11,214 nt of DNA from 2-02-FULL-62-17 sp046153355. Lineage in GTDB: Bacteria > Pseudomonadota > Gammaproteobacteria > Burkholderiales > SG8-39. The position numbers were made by a program, and so were the translations under genes. The notes beneath the pieces are model-generated. The model saw only the letters and a program-made list of their open reading frames with translations. It was not told where the DNA came from and ran no database searches. Where the stretch lies: contig JBJXEY010000389.1 in the NCBI GenBank assembly GCA_046153355.1, positions 1-11,214 on the forward strand. Direction: 5' to 3'. The stretch's first letter is position 1, and each line of letters begins with the position of its first letter. Positions 1 to 7,597 of this stretch are shown piece after piece.

Positions 1-228
1 GTCGATGGCATATACACGGCCGACCCCAAGACGCATGGAGACGCCACTCGATATAAAAACTTATCGTTCGATGAGGCAATAGGCCGGCGCCTAAAAGTCA
101 TGGATGCCACGGCGTTCGCTTTATGTCGGGATCAAAATCTGCCGATTGCAGTATTTAGCATTTTCAAGCCCGGTGCTATGCAGCGGGTTGTTCTTGGCGA
201 GGATGAGGGCACTTATGTCCATACGTGA
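1..228 (+). CDS. pyrH: UMP kinase (uridylate kinase), C-terminal part, 5' end outside window
   Basis: Only the last 75 residues are present; the frame is open from base 1 to the TGA at 226-228. PyrH phosphorylates UMP to UDP with ATP in cytosolic pyrimidine nucleotide synthesis; it is a hexamer of the amino acid kinase fold. The visible part begins VDGIYTADPK, the family segment around the nucleotide site, and continues with LKVMDATAF, LPIAVFSIFKPGAM and a terminal VVLGEDEGT, all closely matching the end of the E. coli enzyme (KVMDLAAF, LPIRVFNMNKPGA, GEKEGT). Its place directly before frr is the usual order in proteobacteria (often rpsB-tsf-pyrH-frr), so tsf and rpsB are expected just upstream, which cannot be seen here. 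Identification is secure; the start and N-terminal half are missing. Confidence 0.96.
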   Translation, partial: VDGIYTADPKTHGDATRYKNLSFDEAIGRRLKVMDATAFALCRDQNLPIAVFSIFKPGAMQRVVLGEDEGTYVHT

Positions 229-286
229 TTCGGCGCCTCGCGGTTAACGGGTAGCTACTCCCCGCAAGCAAATTGAATTCGCGACT

Positions 287-315
287 TTGCGCCACCAGTC
301 ACGGAGTCGTAAACT
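287..315 (+). promoter_or_regulatory. weak sigma70-like promoter candidate upstream of frr
   Basis: In the 118-base gap between pyrH and frr, TTGCGC (287-292) and TAAACT (310-315) are separated by 17 bases. The match is 3 of 6 to the -35 and 4 of 6 to the -10 consensus, so this is marginal. In E. coli frr has its own promoter, which makes a promoter in this gap plausible, but this pair could easily be chance. No T-run terminator for pyrH is visible in the gap; an 8-base palindrome GTAGCTAC lies at 251-258 with no evident role. Confidence 0.2.
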
Positions 316-337
316 TGATGCTATTCCATTGGATTTT

Positions 338-341
338 GGAG
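338..341 (+). promoter_or_regulatory. ribosome binding site of frr
   Basis: GGAG lies 5 bases before the ATG at 347. It decides the start of frr against an in-frame TTG at 287 that would add 20 residues not found in the family. Confidence 0.7.
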
Positions 342-346
342 ACGCC

Positions 347-907
347 ATGACCACAGCGGATATTAAGAAAAACGCCGAACAAAAGATGCAAAAGGCGCTC
401 GAATCGCTAAAGATCAATCTTGGCAAGGTTCGTACTGGTCGTGCCCATCCGGGAATTCTTGATCACGTCAAGGTTGATTACTATGGAACGCCGACGGCGA
501 TCACCCAATTGGCGAACGTCAATTTGATCGACGCTAGGACGATAGGCGTCACGCCTTGGGAGAAAAAACTCGTCGGCGCCGTTGAAAAGGCCATCCGCGA
601 TGCCGACTTGGGTTTGAATCCAGCCGCCCAAGGGGAAACCATCAGAGTGCCGATGCCCCCTTTGACCGAGGAACGCCGCAAAGAATTGACGAAAATTGTC
701 AAAGCGGAAGGAGAAAACACCAGGGTCGCGGTGCGGGGTCTGCGGCGCGACGCCAACAATTCGGCCAAGGAACTGCTAAAAAGCAAGGACATATCCGAAG
801 ATCAGGATAGGCGTTCGCAGGAGGAAATCCAAAAACTGACTGATCGATTCATCGCCGAAGTGGACAAAATCCTTTTGACGAAGGAATCCGAACTCATGTC
901 GGTATAA
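347..907 (+). CDS. frr: ribosome recycling factor
   Basis: The product (186 aa; E. coli 185) acts with EF-G in the cytosol to split the post-termination ribosome so it can be reused. The chosen ATG follows a GGAG ribosome binding site and gives MTTADIKKNAEQKM, the usual N terminus; the upstream in-frame TTG at 287 is rejected. Domain I is the three-helix bundle built from roughly residues 1-30 and 105-186; domain II lies between them and includes RTGRAHPGIL (29-38) and YYGTPT (45-50). The conserved VRGLRRDAN stretch at 129-137 carries the arginine that contacts the ribosome in characterised homologues. The gene sits between pyrH and uppS, the common order, and its TAA stop at 905-907 forms part of the probable ribosome binding site of uppS. 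Nothing is unusual in length or residues. Confidence 0.97.
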   Translation: MTTADIKKNAEQKMQKALESLKINLGKVRTGRAHPGILDHVKVDYYGTPTAITQLANVNLIDARTIGVTPWEKKLVGAVEKAIRDADLGLNPAAQGETIRVPMPPLTEERRKELTKIVKAEGENTRVAVRGLRRDANNSAKELLKSKDISEDQDRRSQEEIQKLTDRFIAEVDKILLTKESELMSV

Positions 908-909
908 GG
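905..909 (+). promoter_or_regulatory. probable ribosome binding site of uppS overlapping the frr stop codon
   Basis: TAAGG at 905-909 is followed by TGGGTGAT, together resembling the extended anti-anti-Shine-Dalgarno TAAGGAGGTGAT with one change and no gap. It lies 8 bases before the TTG at 918. The first three bases are the frr stop codon, so termination on frr would place ribosomes on the uppS start site. Confidence 0.5.
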
Positions 910-917
910 TGGGTGAT

Positions 918-1730
918 TTGACCAAGACACCCTCATCGTTTTCCAGTTCCACTTTGCGAATTCCACCGACCCGCGAAATGCCGCGCCACGTCGCGATCAT
1001 CATGGATGGCAATGGGCGTTGGGCAAAAAAACGATACTTACCAAGGGTTGCGGGTCATAGACGTGGGGTTGAAACCGTCAGAGAAATTACCAAATCCTGT
1101 ATCGATCTTAAGATCGAATTCTTAACGCTTTTCGCCTTTAGTTCGGAAAACTGGCGACGGCCCCAGGAAGAGGTCAGCGTTTTGCAGCAACTGTTCATGA
1201 TGGCCCTGGAACAGGAGATCGATAAACTTGATCGGAATCGCATTCGATTGCGGATAATCGGAAATCTTGACCCATTTGGCGCTCGTATTCGTGAACTGGC
1301 GCAGCGCGCGGAGGAACAAACCGCACATCACAATCGCCTCACTTTAACTATCGCGGCAAATTACGGCGGTCGCTGGGATATGCTGCAGGCGGTAAATAAG
1401 CTTGTGCGAGAAAGCCCTCGCGACATCCAAGAAATTACCGAAGAGTCGCTTGCGCCGTTATTGTCCTTGAACTACGCACCCGAGCCCGACCTATTTATTC
1501 GTACTGGGGGAGAACAGCGTATCAGCAACTTTTTGCTATGGCATCTTGCCTATACGGAATTGTATTTCACTCCCAAGCTCTGGCCGGATTTTGACAGGGA
1601 GTCACTTAATGAGGCAATCGACTGGTTTCAGACACGGGAGCGGCGATTTGGACGCACCAGCGAGCAACTGGAGTCTCGCGGTGAAATGGCCGAAGCAGCG
1701 GCGAATAGTGAATCCACCGGCCGGGGTTGA
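918..1730 (+). CDS. uppS: undecaprenyl diphosphate synthase (cis-prenyltransferase)
   Basis: The enzyme adds eight isopentenyl units in cis to farnesyl diphosphate, giving the C55 carrier lipid precursor for peptidoglycan and O-antigen. Start: I favour TTG at 918 (270 aa) because it has a strong ribosome binding site 8 bases upstream; a GTG at 909 (273 aa) is the alternative and changes only three residues. With the 918 start, HVAIIMDGNGRWAKK holds catalytic Asp30 (E. coli Asp26) and the diphosphate-binding loop; His47 matches E. coli His43; FSSENW spans 74-79; Arg195, Arg201 and Ser203 in the IRTGGEQRIS segment and Glu214 match the E. coli substrate and Mg2+ residues. The C-terminal tail of about 20 residues after RERRFG is longer than in E. 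coli (253 aa) and rich in Glu, Ala and Ser; it looks disordered. It is a cytosolic, membrane-associated dimer in known cases. Confidence 0.96.
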   Translation: MTKTPSSFSSSTLRIPPTREMPRHVAIIMDGNGRWAKKRYLPRVAGHRRGVETVREITKSCIDLKIEFLTLFAFSSENWRRPQEEVSVLQQLFMMALEQEIDKLDRNRIRLRIIGNLDPFGARIRELAQRAEEQTAHHNRLTLTIAANYGGRWDMLQAVNKLVRESPRDIQEITEESLAPLLSLNYAPEPDLFIRTGGEQRISNFLLWHLAYTELYFTPKLWPDFDRESLNEAIDWFQTRERRFGRTSEQLESRGEMAEAAANSESTGRG

Positions 1731-1763
1731 CTCCCGCACGCCATTCCAAGCCGATTGTTGGCA

Positions 1764-2576
1764 ATGCTGAAAACGCGTGTATTGACGGCGTTCGCCATGA
1801 TAGTGGCGTTGTCCTGCGTTTTGTTTTTGGCCCCTCGCATCGTCTGGGTCGTTGTTTGTGCGTCCTGCGCAGCGATAGCCGCGCACGAGTGGGCGCGCTT
1901 GAGCAATTTATTCGGTTGGACCCGCTGGATATTTATTTTCAGTATTTCTCTGACAATACTGGCTTGGGCATTGCTTCAGGTGCCGCCAATTCTCGGCTCG
2001 GCGCTGTTCCTGTTATCAAGCGTATTTTGGATTGTCTTGGTGCCGTATTGGCTTTGGCGAATAGCCACACCTAAAAATATGGGATTTTCCCTAATGGCAG
2101 GCTTTGTCGTCATCGGCAGCGCATCGATTGCGCTATTGGTGCTTCGCGATGCAGACCCATGGTTATTAATATCCTTGATGAGTGTCGTTTGGATCTCCGA
2201 TTCGATGGGCTATTTCGTCGGTCGAATTCTTGGCCGAAATAAATTAGCGCCTCATATCAGCCCGGGGAAAACTTGGGAAGGCGTCGCAGGAGCGTTAATT
2301 TCAGTGCTCCTCTACGCGTACCTTTTGGGGACATACTCGGTTGGGCTATTGCCGTCAAATTTTACCGGTGGTTGGAGCGAAATTTCGCAACTTTGTTTTT
2401 TGATGGTTCTTCTCGCAGTCCTGGGGATCTATGGAGATTTATTCGAGTCCCACCTCAAGCGCAGGGCGGGTGTCAAGGACAGTGGAAAAATTCTCCCGGG
2501 ACACGGCGGCGCCTTGGATCGAATCGATGCATTACTGCCAGTTCTCCCATTGGCGGCATGGATCTTCGTGCCTTGA
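1764..2576 (+). CDS. cdsA: phosphatidate cytidylyltransferase (CDP-diacylglycerol synthase)
   Basis: CdsA converts CTP and phosphatidic acid to CDP-diacylglycerol, the precursor of bacterial phospholipids, in the inner membrane. From ATG 1764 the protein has 270 aa and begins MLKTRVLTAF, parallel to E. coli MLKYRLISAF; TTG codons at 1755 and 1758 could add three residues but are less likely. No convincing ribosome binding site is visible, so translation may depend on the upstream gene 33 bases away. Several hydrophobic membrane segments are evident (about residues 10-45, 55-98, 109-128, 133-155, 173-195, 208-225). The family signature runs from Ser229 to Asp255: SHLKRRAGVKDSG then LPGHGG and LDRID, with the metal-binding acidic residues present. 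The residue after HGG is alanine, where the classical pattern has a larger aliphatic residue; this is a mild deviation. ISPGKTWEG (165-173) is also typical. Confidence 0.96.
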   Translation: MLKTRVLTAFAMIVALSCVLFLAPRIVWVVVCASCAAIAAHEWARLSNLFGWTRWIFIFSISLTILAWALLQVPPILGSALFLLSSVFWIVLVPYWLWRIATPKNMGFSLMAGFVVIGSASIALLVLRDADPWLLISLMSVVWISDSMGYFVGRILGRNKLAPHISPGKTWEGVAGALISVLLYAYLLGTYSVGLLPSNFTGGWSEISQLCFLMVLLAVLGIYGDLFESHLKRRAGVKDSGKILPGHGGALDRIDALLPVLPLAAWIFVP

Positions 2577-2655
2577 CGGCCGCGATGGAGTGATTTGTTC
2601 ACCGACCGAATCGCGGATAATGAATCAAGACTATGGTTAATGAGCGACGGCATAA

Positions 2656-3852
2656 ATGACGCATGGCATCTGCATCCTTGGCGCGACTGGTTCGATCGGG
2701 CAAAGCACGCTTGATGTCGTGGAGCGCCATCCCGGTCGATTCCGCGTCGTTGCCGTCAGCGCTAATACCGAAGTCGAAAAATTGGCCCGATCGTGCGCTC
2801 AGCATGAGGCGAGCTACGCTGTAATCGCGGACGCCAATTTGGTGGGAGCACTACAAACGCGATTAGGTGAACTTGGATGCGCCGCGAAGGTTCTTGGCGG
2901 TCCAAGTGGGCTGGTCGAAATCGCTACTTTGGAAGAGGTGCGAATTGTCATGGCAGCAATCGTTGGCGCGGCCGGTTTGGCGCCAACGTTGGCGGCCGCG
3001 CGCGCCGGCAAACGATTGCTTCTGGCCAACAAAGAGGCATTGGTCATGGCGGGACCGGTTTTCATGAATATTGTCGCTAGTCATGGCGCGGAGTTGCTGC
3101 CCATAGACAGCGAGCACAATGCCATTTTTCAATGCATGCCCCCGAATCGCCACGGTGCAAGCCGCGAATCCTTGGGTATTCGACGCATCTATCTAACGGG
3201 ATCGGGAGGCCCATTTCGCAATCGAAATCAAGATCAACTGGAGAATGTAACGCCAGAGGAAGCCTGCGCGCATCCAACTTGGGAGATGGGAAAAAAAATC
3301 TCCGTCGATTCCGCGACCATGATGAACAAAGCTCTGGAGGTTATCGAAGCGCATTTTCTTTTTGGCGTGCCCGCCGATGCGATCCAAGTAGTGATCCATC
3401 CACAAAGCGTGGTGCATTCGATGGTTGAATATGTCGACGGCTCGGTGATCGCGCAATTGGGAAATCCCGACATGCGCACACCTATTGCGCAGGCTTTGGC
3501 ATATCCGGATCGGATCGAAGCGGGAGTTGTCGCATTGAATTTATTCACCATGGGGAATTTGAATTTTGACCCTCCCGATTTTGTGCGTTTTCCGGCGCTA
3601 CGCCTTGCCTACCAAGCGCTGGCCCTTGGCGGCTCCGCGCCCACCATTTTGAATGCCGCGAATGAGGTCGCCGTTGCCGCATTCCTAGGTCGTGAGATTC
3701 GCTTCAACGATGTGATCGCCGTTATAGAAGAGACCAGTGCGACGATTAGCGTGACTCCCATTGCGGATCTGGACGATGTGCTGGCGGCCGATGCGCATGC
3801 GCGCCGACAGGCACGGCTAGCCGTGGGGCGTCGAATCGGACGCGCCGCATGA
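2656..3852 (+). CDS. dxr: 1-deoxy-D-xylulose 5-phosphate reductoisomerase
   Basis: Dxr (IspC) rearranges and reduces 1-deoxyxylulose 5-phosphate to 2-C-methylerythritol 4-phosphate with NADPH, the committed step of the MEP isoprenoid pathway and the target of fosmidomycin. Length 398 aa equals the E. coli enzyme. GATGSIG at 9-15 is the NADPH-binding loop; ANKEALVMAG (124-133) follows; Asp151, Glu153 and Glu228 match the metal ligands Asp150, Glu152 and Glu231 of E. coli; Asn224 and Lys225 and HPQS (248-251) are substrate-site or family motifs. ATG 2656 is the start because GICILGATGSIG must lie near the N terminus; the ribosome binding site is weak. It follows cdsA after 79 bases, in which I see no gene and no good promoter, and its TGA overlaps the rseP start by 4 bases. 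Dxr supplies the isoprenoid precursors that UppS ultimately uses. Confidence 0.97.
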   Translation: MTHGICILGATGSIGQSTLDVVERHPGRFRVVAVSANTEVEKLARSCAQHEASYAVIADANLVGALQTRLGELGCAAKVLGGPSGLVEIATLEEVRIVMAAIVGAAGLAPTLAAARAGKRLLLANKEALVMAGPVFMNIVASHGAELLPIDSEHNAIFQCMPPNRHGASRESLGIRRIYLTGSGGPFRNRNQDQLENVTPEEACAHPTWEMGKKISVDSATMMNKALEVIEAHFLFGVPADAIQVVIHPQSVVHSMVEYVDGSVIAQLGNPDMRTPIAQALAYPDRIEAGVVALNLFTMGNLNFDPPDFVRFPALRLAYQALALGGSAPTILNAANEVAVAAFLGREIRFNDVIAVIEETSATISVTPIADLDDVLAADAHARRQARLAVGRRIGRAA

Positions 3853-5207
3853 GCCTCCTCATCACATTGTTGGCTTTTGTCCTGGCGCTGGCGATACTGA
3901 TCGTTTTTCATGAATATGGTCACTATCTCGCGGCTCGAATGTGCGGGGTACGGGTATTGCGCTTTTCGATGGGCTTCGGACGCCCTTTGATTTCCAGGCA
4001 ATTCTCTAAAGATGGAACGCAGTGGGTGATTAGCGCAATTCCGTTGGGCGGGTACGTGAAAATGCTCGACGAGAATGAAGGCCCGGTTGCCCCTGAACAA
4101 TTGCAGCAAACTTTTAATCGACAAAGTGTGTGGCGGCGAATTTTTATCGTCGCGGCTGGTCCGGGCGCCAATTTTTTGCTGGCCATTTTGCTTTATTGGG
4201 CCCTTTATATTAGCGGCATTCCCGATGCCAGACCAATGATCGCGCAGCCGGCACTCGGTAGTGTCGCCGCGTCTACGGGGTTGAAACGCGGCGATATCTT
4301 GGTGCAAATCGATCATGAGGTCGTCTCGACTTGGCAAGAGGCGCGCTGGCGCTTGCTGCAGCTTGCGGTGAATCGATCTGAGATAGATCTTGAGGTTCTT
4401 GATCGACGTGGCGAAACTATTCGCAAGGTTTTGGATTTGCGCCAATTTGATTTAGAAGGCCTCGAGGGCGATCCAGTCGCAAGATTGGGTATCCGTCTTT
4501 ATCGGCCTGACGCCGTGATCGGCAAAGCGATTCCTGGAGGAGAAGCAGAAAAAGCGGGTATGCGCCCGGGAGATCGAATTCTATCGGTCGACGGCAAAAC
4601 AATCGGCACTTGGGACGAATTCGTGCTCTACGTTCGCTCCAAAGCCGATGTTTCCGTTCGGCTGCGTATTTCTAACAATTCAGGAGAATCGGATCTATCA
4701 ATTACCCCACGAGCAGTCAGTGAACGTGGCAAACAGATAGGAAGAATTGGCGCGGAACCCGCCCTTGACGAAGAGGAAACAAAAAACCTGTATACAACGA
4801 TCCGCCATGGACCTATTGACTCGCTGGGATTGGCGCTGAATAAGACCTGGGAAACCAGCATTTTTAGTTTGCAAATGATTGGGCGAATGATTACCGGCGA
4901 TGTCTCCTGGAAAAACATCAGTGGTCCGGTAACTATTGCCGACTACGCCGGGCAGTCGGCGCAAGCAGGTTGGTTGCCTTACCTGCTTTTCATCGCGATC
5001 GTTTCGATCAGCTTGGGAGTACTCAACTTGCTGCCTGTTCCCTTATTGGATGGTGGGCACCTGATGTATTATGTCGCCGAAATCGCGATGGGACGACCAC
5101 TTTCCGAAAAGACCATGGAATTTGGCCAGCGCATAGGCGTCGCGCTTCTTTTAGTACTCATGGTATTCGCCCTGTACAACGATTTTAGTCGGCTGTTTTC
5201 TGGATAG
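3849..5207 (+). CDS. rseP: RIP metalloprotease RseP (site-2 protease family, M50)
   Basis: RseP is the inner-membrane zinc protease that cuts anti-sigma factor RseA after DegS, releasing sigma E; it also clears remnant signal peptides. The protein has 452 aa (E. coli 450). HEYGH at 21-25 in the first membrane segment is the zinc motif (His21, Glu22, His25). GPGANFLLAILL (104-115) is in the second membrane segment. Two PDZ domains follow in the periplasmic part, about 123-205 and 220-290; the second has a clear GMRPGDRILSVDG segment. NLLPVPLLDG (393-402) supplies the third zinc ligand Asp401 (E. coli Asp402), and a final membrane helix spans about 429-444. The ATG overlaps the dxr TGA as ATGA, so the two are probably translationally coupled. 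bamA starts 4 bases after the TAG, the standard order. Confidence 0.97.
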   Translation: MSLLITLLAFVLALAILIVFHEYGHYLAARMCGVRVLRFSMGFGRPLISRQFSKDGTQWVISAIPLGGYVKMLDENEGPVAPEQLQQTFNRQSVWRRIFIVAAGPGANFLLAILLYWALYISGIPDARPMIAQPALGSVAASTGLKRGDILVQIDHEVVSTWQEARWRLLQLAVNRSEIDLEVLDRRGETIRKVLDLRQFDLEGLEGDPVARLGIRLYRPDAVIGKAIPGGEAEKAGMRPGDRILSVDGKTIGTWDEFVLYVRSKADVSVRLRISNNSGESDLSITPRAVSERGKQIGRIGAEPALDEEETKNLYTTIRHGPIDSLGLALNKTWETSIFSLQMIGRMITGDVSWKNISGPVTIADYAGQSAQAGWLPYLLFIAIVSISLGVLNLLPVPLLDGGHLMYYVAEIAMGRPLSEKTMEFGQRIGVALLLVLMVFALYNDFSRLFSG

Positions 5208-5211
5208 GCAT

Positions 5212-7488
5212 ATGCTCAGGCATTTTTTGCTGGTTGTTGGTTGGATGGCGATTTGCGCGAACGCCTGGGCTTTCGACCCCTTTGTCGTCAAGGATATTCG
5301 TGTCGAAGGCATTCAGCGTATCGAAGCTGGAACGGTCTTCAGTTACCTGCCGGTGAAAGTTGGCGAAACATTCACCGACGAAAAAGCAACCCAGGCGATT
5401 CGAGCGCTATTTGCCACCGGTTTTTTTCGCGATGTGCGAATAGAAGTCGAGAACGACGTATTGATCGTGTCCTTGGAGGAGCGGCCCGCGATCGCTTCCA
5501 TTTCCTTTACTGGAATGAAGGAATTCGAACCCGAGGCGGTCAGGAAAGGCATGCGCGAGTCCAACCTGCAGGAAGGGCGCGTCTTTGATCGCGCACTGGT
5601 CGATCAAGCCGAGCAGGAGATCAAGCGTCAATATCTTTCCAAGGGTAAATACGGAGTATCGGTTACGACAACGATTACGCCGCTTGAGCGCAATCGTGTC
5701 GCCGTCAACTTCACCATTGATGAAGGCGATGTGGCGAAGATCAAACAAATCAATATTGTCGGAAATAGAGCATTTAGCGAATCCTTGCTGCTCGACCAAT
5801 TCGTGCTTAGAACGCCGGGTTGGCTTACTTGGTACACCAAGAACGATCAATATTCGCGACAAAAGCTTCAGGGCGACATAGAAAACCTACGTTCCTACTA
5901 CTTGAATCGCGGTTTTCTGGATTTCAACGTTGAATCGACTCAAGTATCGATTACGCCGGATCGCCAAGACATTTTTATCACCGTGAATATTTCCGAAGGC
6001 GAAAAATACACGGTAACTGAGGTCAAGCTTGGTGGCGATACCATCATTCCTGCGGCACAGTTGACTCCCTTGATCCAATTAAAAGAGGGCGAGGTCTTTT
6101 CTCGCGAAAAGCTCAACGACTCCACCAAAAAAATCACTGATCGCTTGGGAAACGAAGGCTATGCTTTTGCCAACGCCAATGCCGTGCCCGAGGTAGACCG
6201 CGCCAAACGCACGGTGTCGTTCACCATTCTCGTCGACCCAGGTCGTAGAGTGTACGTACGCCGAATTAATGTGGTTGGCAACACACGCACCCGAGACGAA
6301 GTGGTGCGACGCGAGCTGCGTCAATTGGAAGGCGCGTTCTATGATGCCTCCAAATTGACGTTATCTAAGCAGCGTGTTGACCGTACACAGTACTTTTCCG
6401 AGGTAGATGTTGATACCACGCCGGTTTCCGGCTCCAGTGATCAAATCGATGTAACACTCAAAGTCAGGGAGAAACCAACTGGATCCATGTTGGTTGGCCT
6501 GGGATTTTCCAGCGCGGAAAAAATAGTGTTCCAAGGCTCGGTCGCGCAATCGAATTTTTTAGGTAGCGGCAACACGGTTGGCGGCGCGTTCAATACTGGA
6601 AAGATTAATCAGAATCTGTCGTTTAGCTACACCAATCCCTATTACAACGTTGATGGCTTGTCACGTGGATTTCAGGTAAATAAACGCCGTACCAACGCAG
6701 CGGCCTTGAATCTAGGTAATTATTCGACGGATACTGTCGGTGGCGGTGTGAATTTTGGCTATCCATTGAGCGAGCAAGACTCGGTATTCTTTGGCATGGC
6801 AGCGGATAGGACATCGATGAATTTGGGTGCTACCGCGCCGCCTCGTCTTGTGGCATTCGCCAACCAATTTGGCAGTAACTACACGTCGCTGACAGGAAAT
6901 CTGGGGTTTGCCAAGGACACCAGAGACAGTGGTATCTGGACCACGAGTGGATTGGTTCAGCGGGCCAACCTGGAGGTCACCCCAGCGGGCGACCTTAACT
7001 ATTATCGGCTTACGGTAGAAACGAACTGGTATTACAGCTTTACCCGCGATCTGACCATGATGTTGCGTGGCGAGGCAGCTACAGCGGATGGCTTTGGCAA
7101 TAAACCATTACCGTTTTTTAAGAATTTTTATGGCGGCGGCATTGGGACATTGCGCGGTTATCGTACCGCCAGCCTGGGGCCGCGTGACCCAGTTGATGAT
7201 AGTTCCATCGGAGGAAACAAGCGGTTAACTGGATCTGCGGAATTGCTTTTTCCCATGCCGGGTGCGGGGTTGGATAGATCATTGCGCATAGCAGTTTTCG
7301 CTGACGCGGGGCAGGTTTATGGCGTTTCGGAAAAAATGTCTCTTGGAAGTCTGCGTTATTCCTCGGGCTTGGCGCTATCGTGGCTCTCGCCTATGGGCCC
7401 AATACGCGTTAGCTTGGCATATCCTCTCAATGTTAAGACCGGGGATAAATTGCAAAAAGGCCAGTTCACTCTGGGACAAACCTTCTAG
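5212..7488 (+). CDS. bamA: outer membrane protein assembly factor BamA (Omp85)
   Basis: BamA is the essential outer-membrane core of the BAM complex, which folds and inserts beta-barrel proteins. The 758-residue precursor has a signal peptide (1-20, cut after ANAWA, before FDPF). Five POTRA domains follow at about 23-91, 92-173, 174-265, 266-345 and 346-421, recognised by repeated openings such as KDIRVEGIQR, KQINIVGNRAF and VRRINVVGNTRT. The C-terminal 16-strand barrel runs from about 423 to 758. LRGY at 647-650 in loop 6 corresponds to VRGF of E. coli, with the essential Arg648. The last residue is Phe758, the aromatic end of the beta-signal. GGATAGG lies just before the ATG. It lies 4 bases after rseP and before the chaperone gene skp, the usual partnership. 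Barrel surface loops are the part most likely to differ between relatives. Confidence 0.98.
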   Translation: MLRHFLLVVGWMAICANAWAFDPFVVKDIRVEGIQRIEAGTVFSYLPVKVGETFTDEKATQAIRALFATGFFRDVRIEVENDVLIVSLEERPAIASISFTGMKEFEPEAVRKGMRESNLQEGRVFDRALVDQAEQEIKRQYLSKGKYGVSVTTTITPLERNRVAVNFTIDEGDVAKIKQINIVGNRAFSESLLLDQFVLRTPGWLTWYTKNDQYSRQKLQGDIENLRSYYLNRGFLDFNVESTQVSITPDRQDIFITVNISEGEKYTVTEVKLGGDTIIPAAQLTPLIQLKEGEVFSREKLNDSTKKITDRLGNEGYAFANANAVPEVDRAKRTVSFTILVDPGRRVYVRRINVVGNTRTRDEVVRRELRQLEGAFYDASKLTLSKQRVDRTQYFSEVDVDTTPVSGSSDQIDVTLKVREKPTGSMLVGLGFSSAEKIVFQGSVAQSNFLGSGNTVGGAFNTGKINQNLSFSYTNPYYNVDGLSRGFQVNKRRTNAAALNLGNYSTDTVGGGVNFGYPLSEQDSVFFGMAADRTSMNLGATAPPRLVAFANQFGSNYTSLTGNLGFAKDTRDSGIWTTSGLVQRANLEVTPAGDLNYYRLTVETNWYYSFTRDLTMMLRGEAATADGFGNKPLPFFKNFYGGGIGTLRGYRTASLGPRDPVDDSSIGGNKRLTGSAELLFPMPGAGLDRSLRIAVFADAGQVYGVSEKMSLGSLRYSSGLALSWLSPMGPIRVSLAYPLNVKTGDKLQKGQFTLGQTF

Positions 7489-7502
7489 CGTGAACTTATA
7501 AT
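7474..7502 (+). promoter_or_regulatory. sigma70-type promoter candidate driving skp and the lpx genes
   Basis: GGGACA (7474-7479, 4 of 6 to the -35 consensus) and a perfect TATAAT (7497-7502) are separated by 17 bases. The -35 lies in the last codons of bamA and the -10 just after its stop. A transcript would start near 7509, about 90 bases before skp. This is the best promoter match seen in an intergenic gap of the window. Predicted from sequence only. Confidence 0.45.
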
Positions 7503-7519
7503 CGGTTCTAGGTATCTTA
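7491..7519 (+). promoter_or_regulatory. possible sigma E-type promoter overlapping the sigma70 candidate
   Basis: TGAACTT (7491-7497) matches six of seven bases of the enterobacterial sigma E -35 element GGAACTT, and TCTTA (7515-7519) lies 17 bases further on, resembling the TCTGA/TCTAA -10. In E. coli the bamA-skp region is under sigma E control, which makes the position sensible. The spacing is slightly long and the motif short, so chance is a real possibility. Confidence 0.25.
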
Positions 7520-7585
7520 TTGGCAAAGATGAATAAATGCCATGCAGACACTCTTGATACCGGTAGCAAATGACTTTGAACTGAT

Positions 7586-7591
7586 GAAAGG
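7586..7591 (+). promoter_or_regulatory. ribosome binding site of skp
   Basis: GAAAGG ends 6 bases before the TTG at 7598 and supports that non-ATG start; no other in-frame start codon near it would give a normal signal peptide. The site sits inside a five-codon frame that starts at ATG 7584 and stops at 7599-7601. Confidence 0.55.
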
Positions 7592-7597
7592 TACCCA

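Noticed and set aside
2595..2623. Possible promoter in the cdsA-dxr gap: TTGTTC with GATAAT or TAATGA
   Set aside because: GATAAT is a good -10 but only 15 bases from a poor -35; TAATGA has the right 17-base spacing but matches only 2 of 6. Neither pairing is convincing. The 79-base gap otherwise holds nothing I can identify.
3609..4445. Minus-strand open frame of 278 codons across the dxr-rseP junction
   Set aside because: It lies antisense to two well-identified genes, its translation has no recognisable domain and is rich in Arg, Ser and His in the manner of shadow frames, and no ribosome binding site is evident. Long antisense frames are expected opposite codon-biased genes.
5407..5862. 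Minus-strand open frame of 151 codons within bamA
   Set aside because: It is opposite the POTRA-coding part of bamA, with no family resemblance and no start signals.
7511..7561. Inverted repeat GGTATC / GATACC and a smaller ATCTT / AAGAT hairpin in the bamA-skp gap
   Set aside because: Stems of 5 and 6 bases, one with a 39-base loop, and no following T-run. Too weak for a terminator or attenuator.
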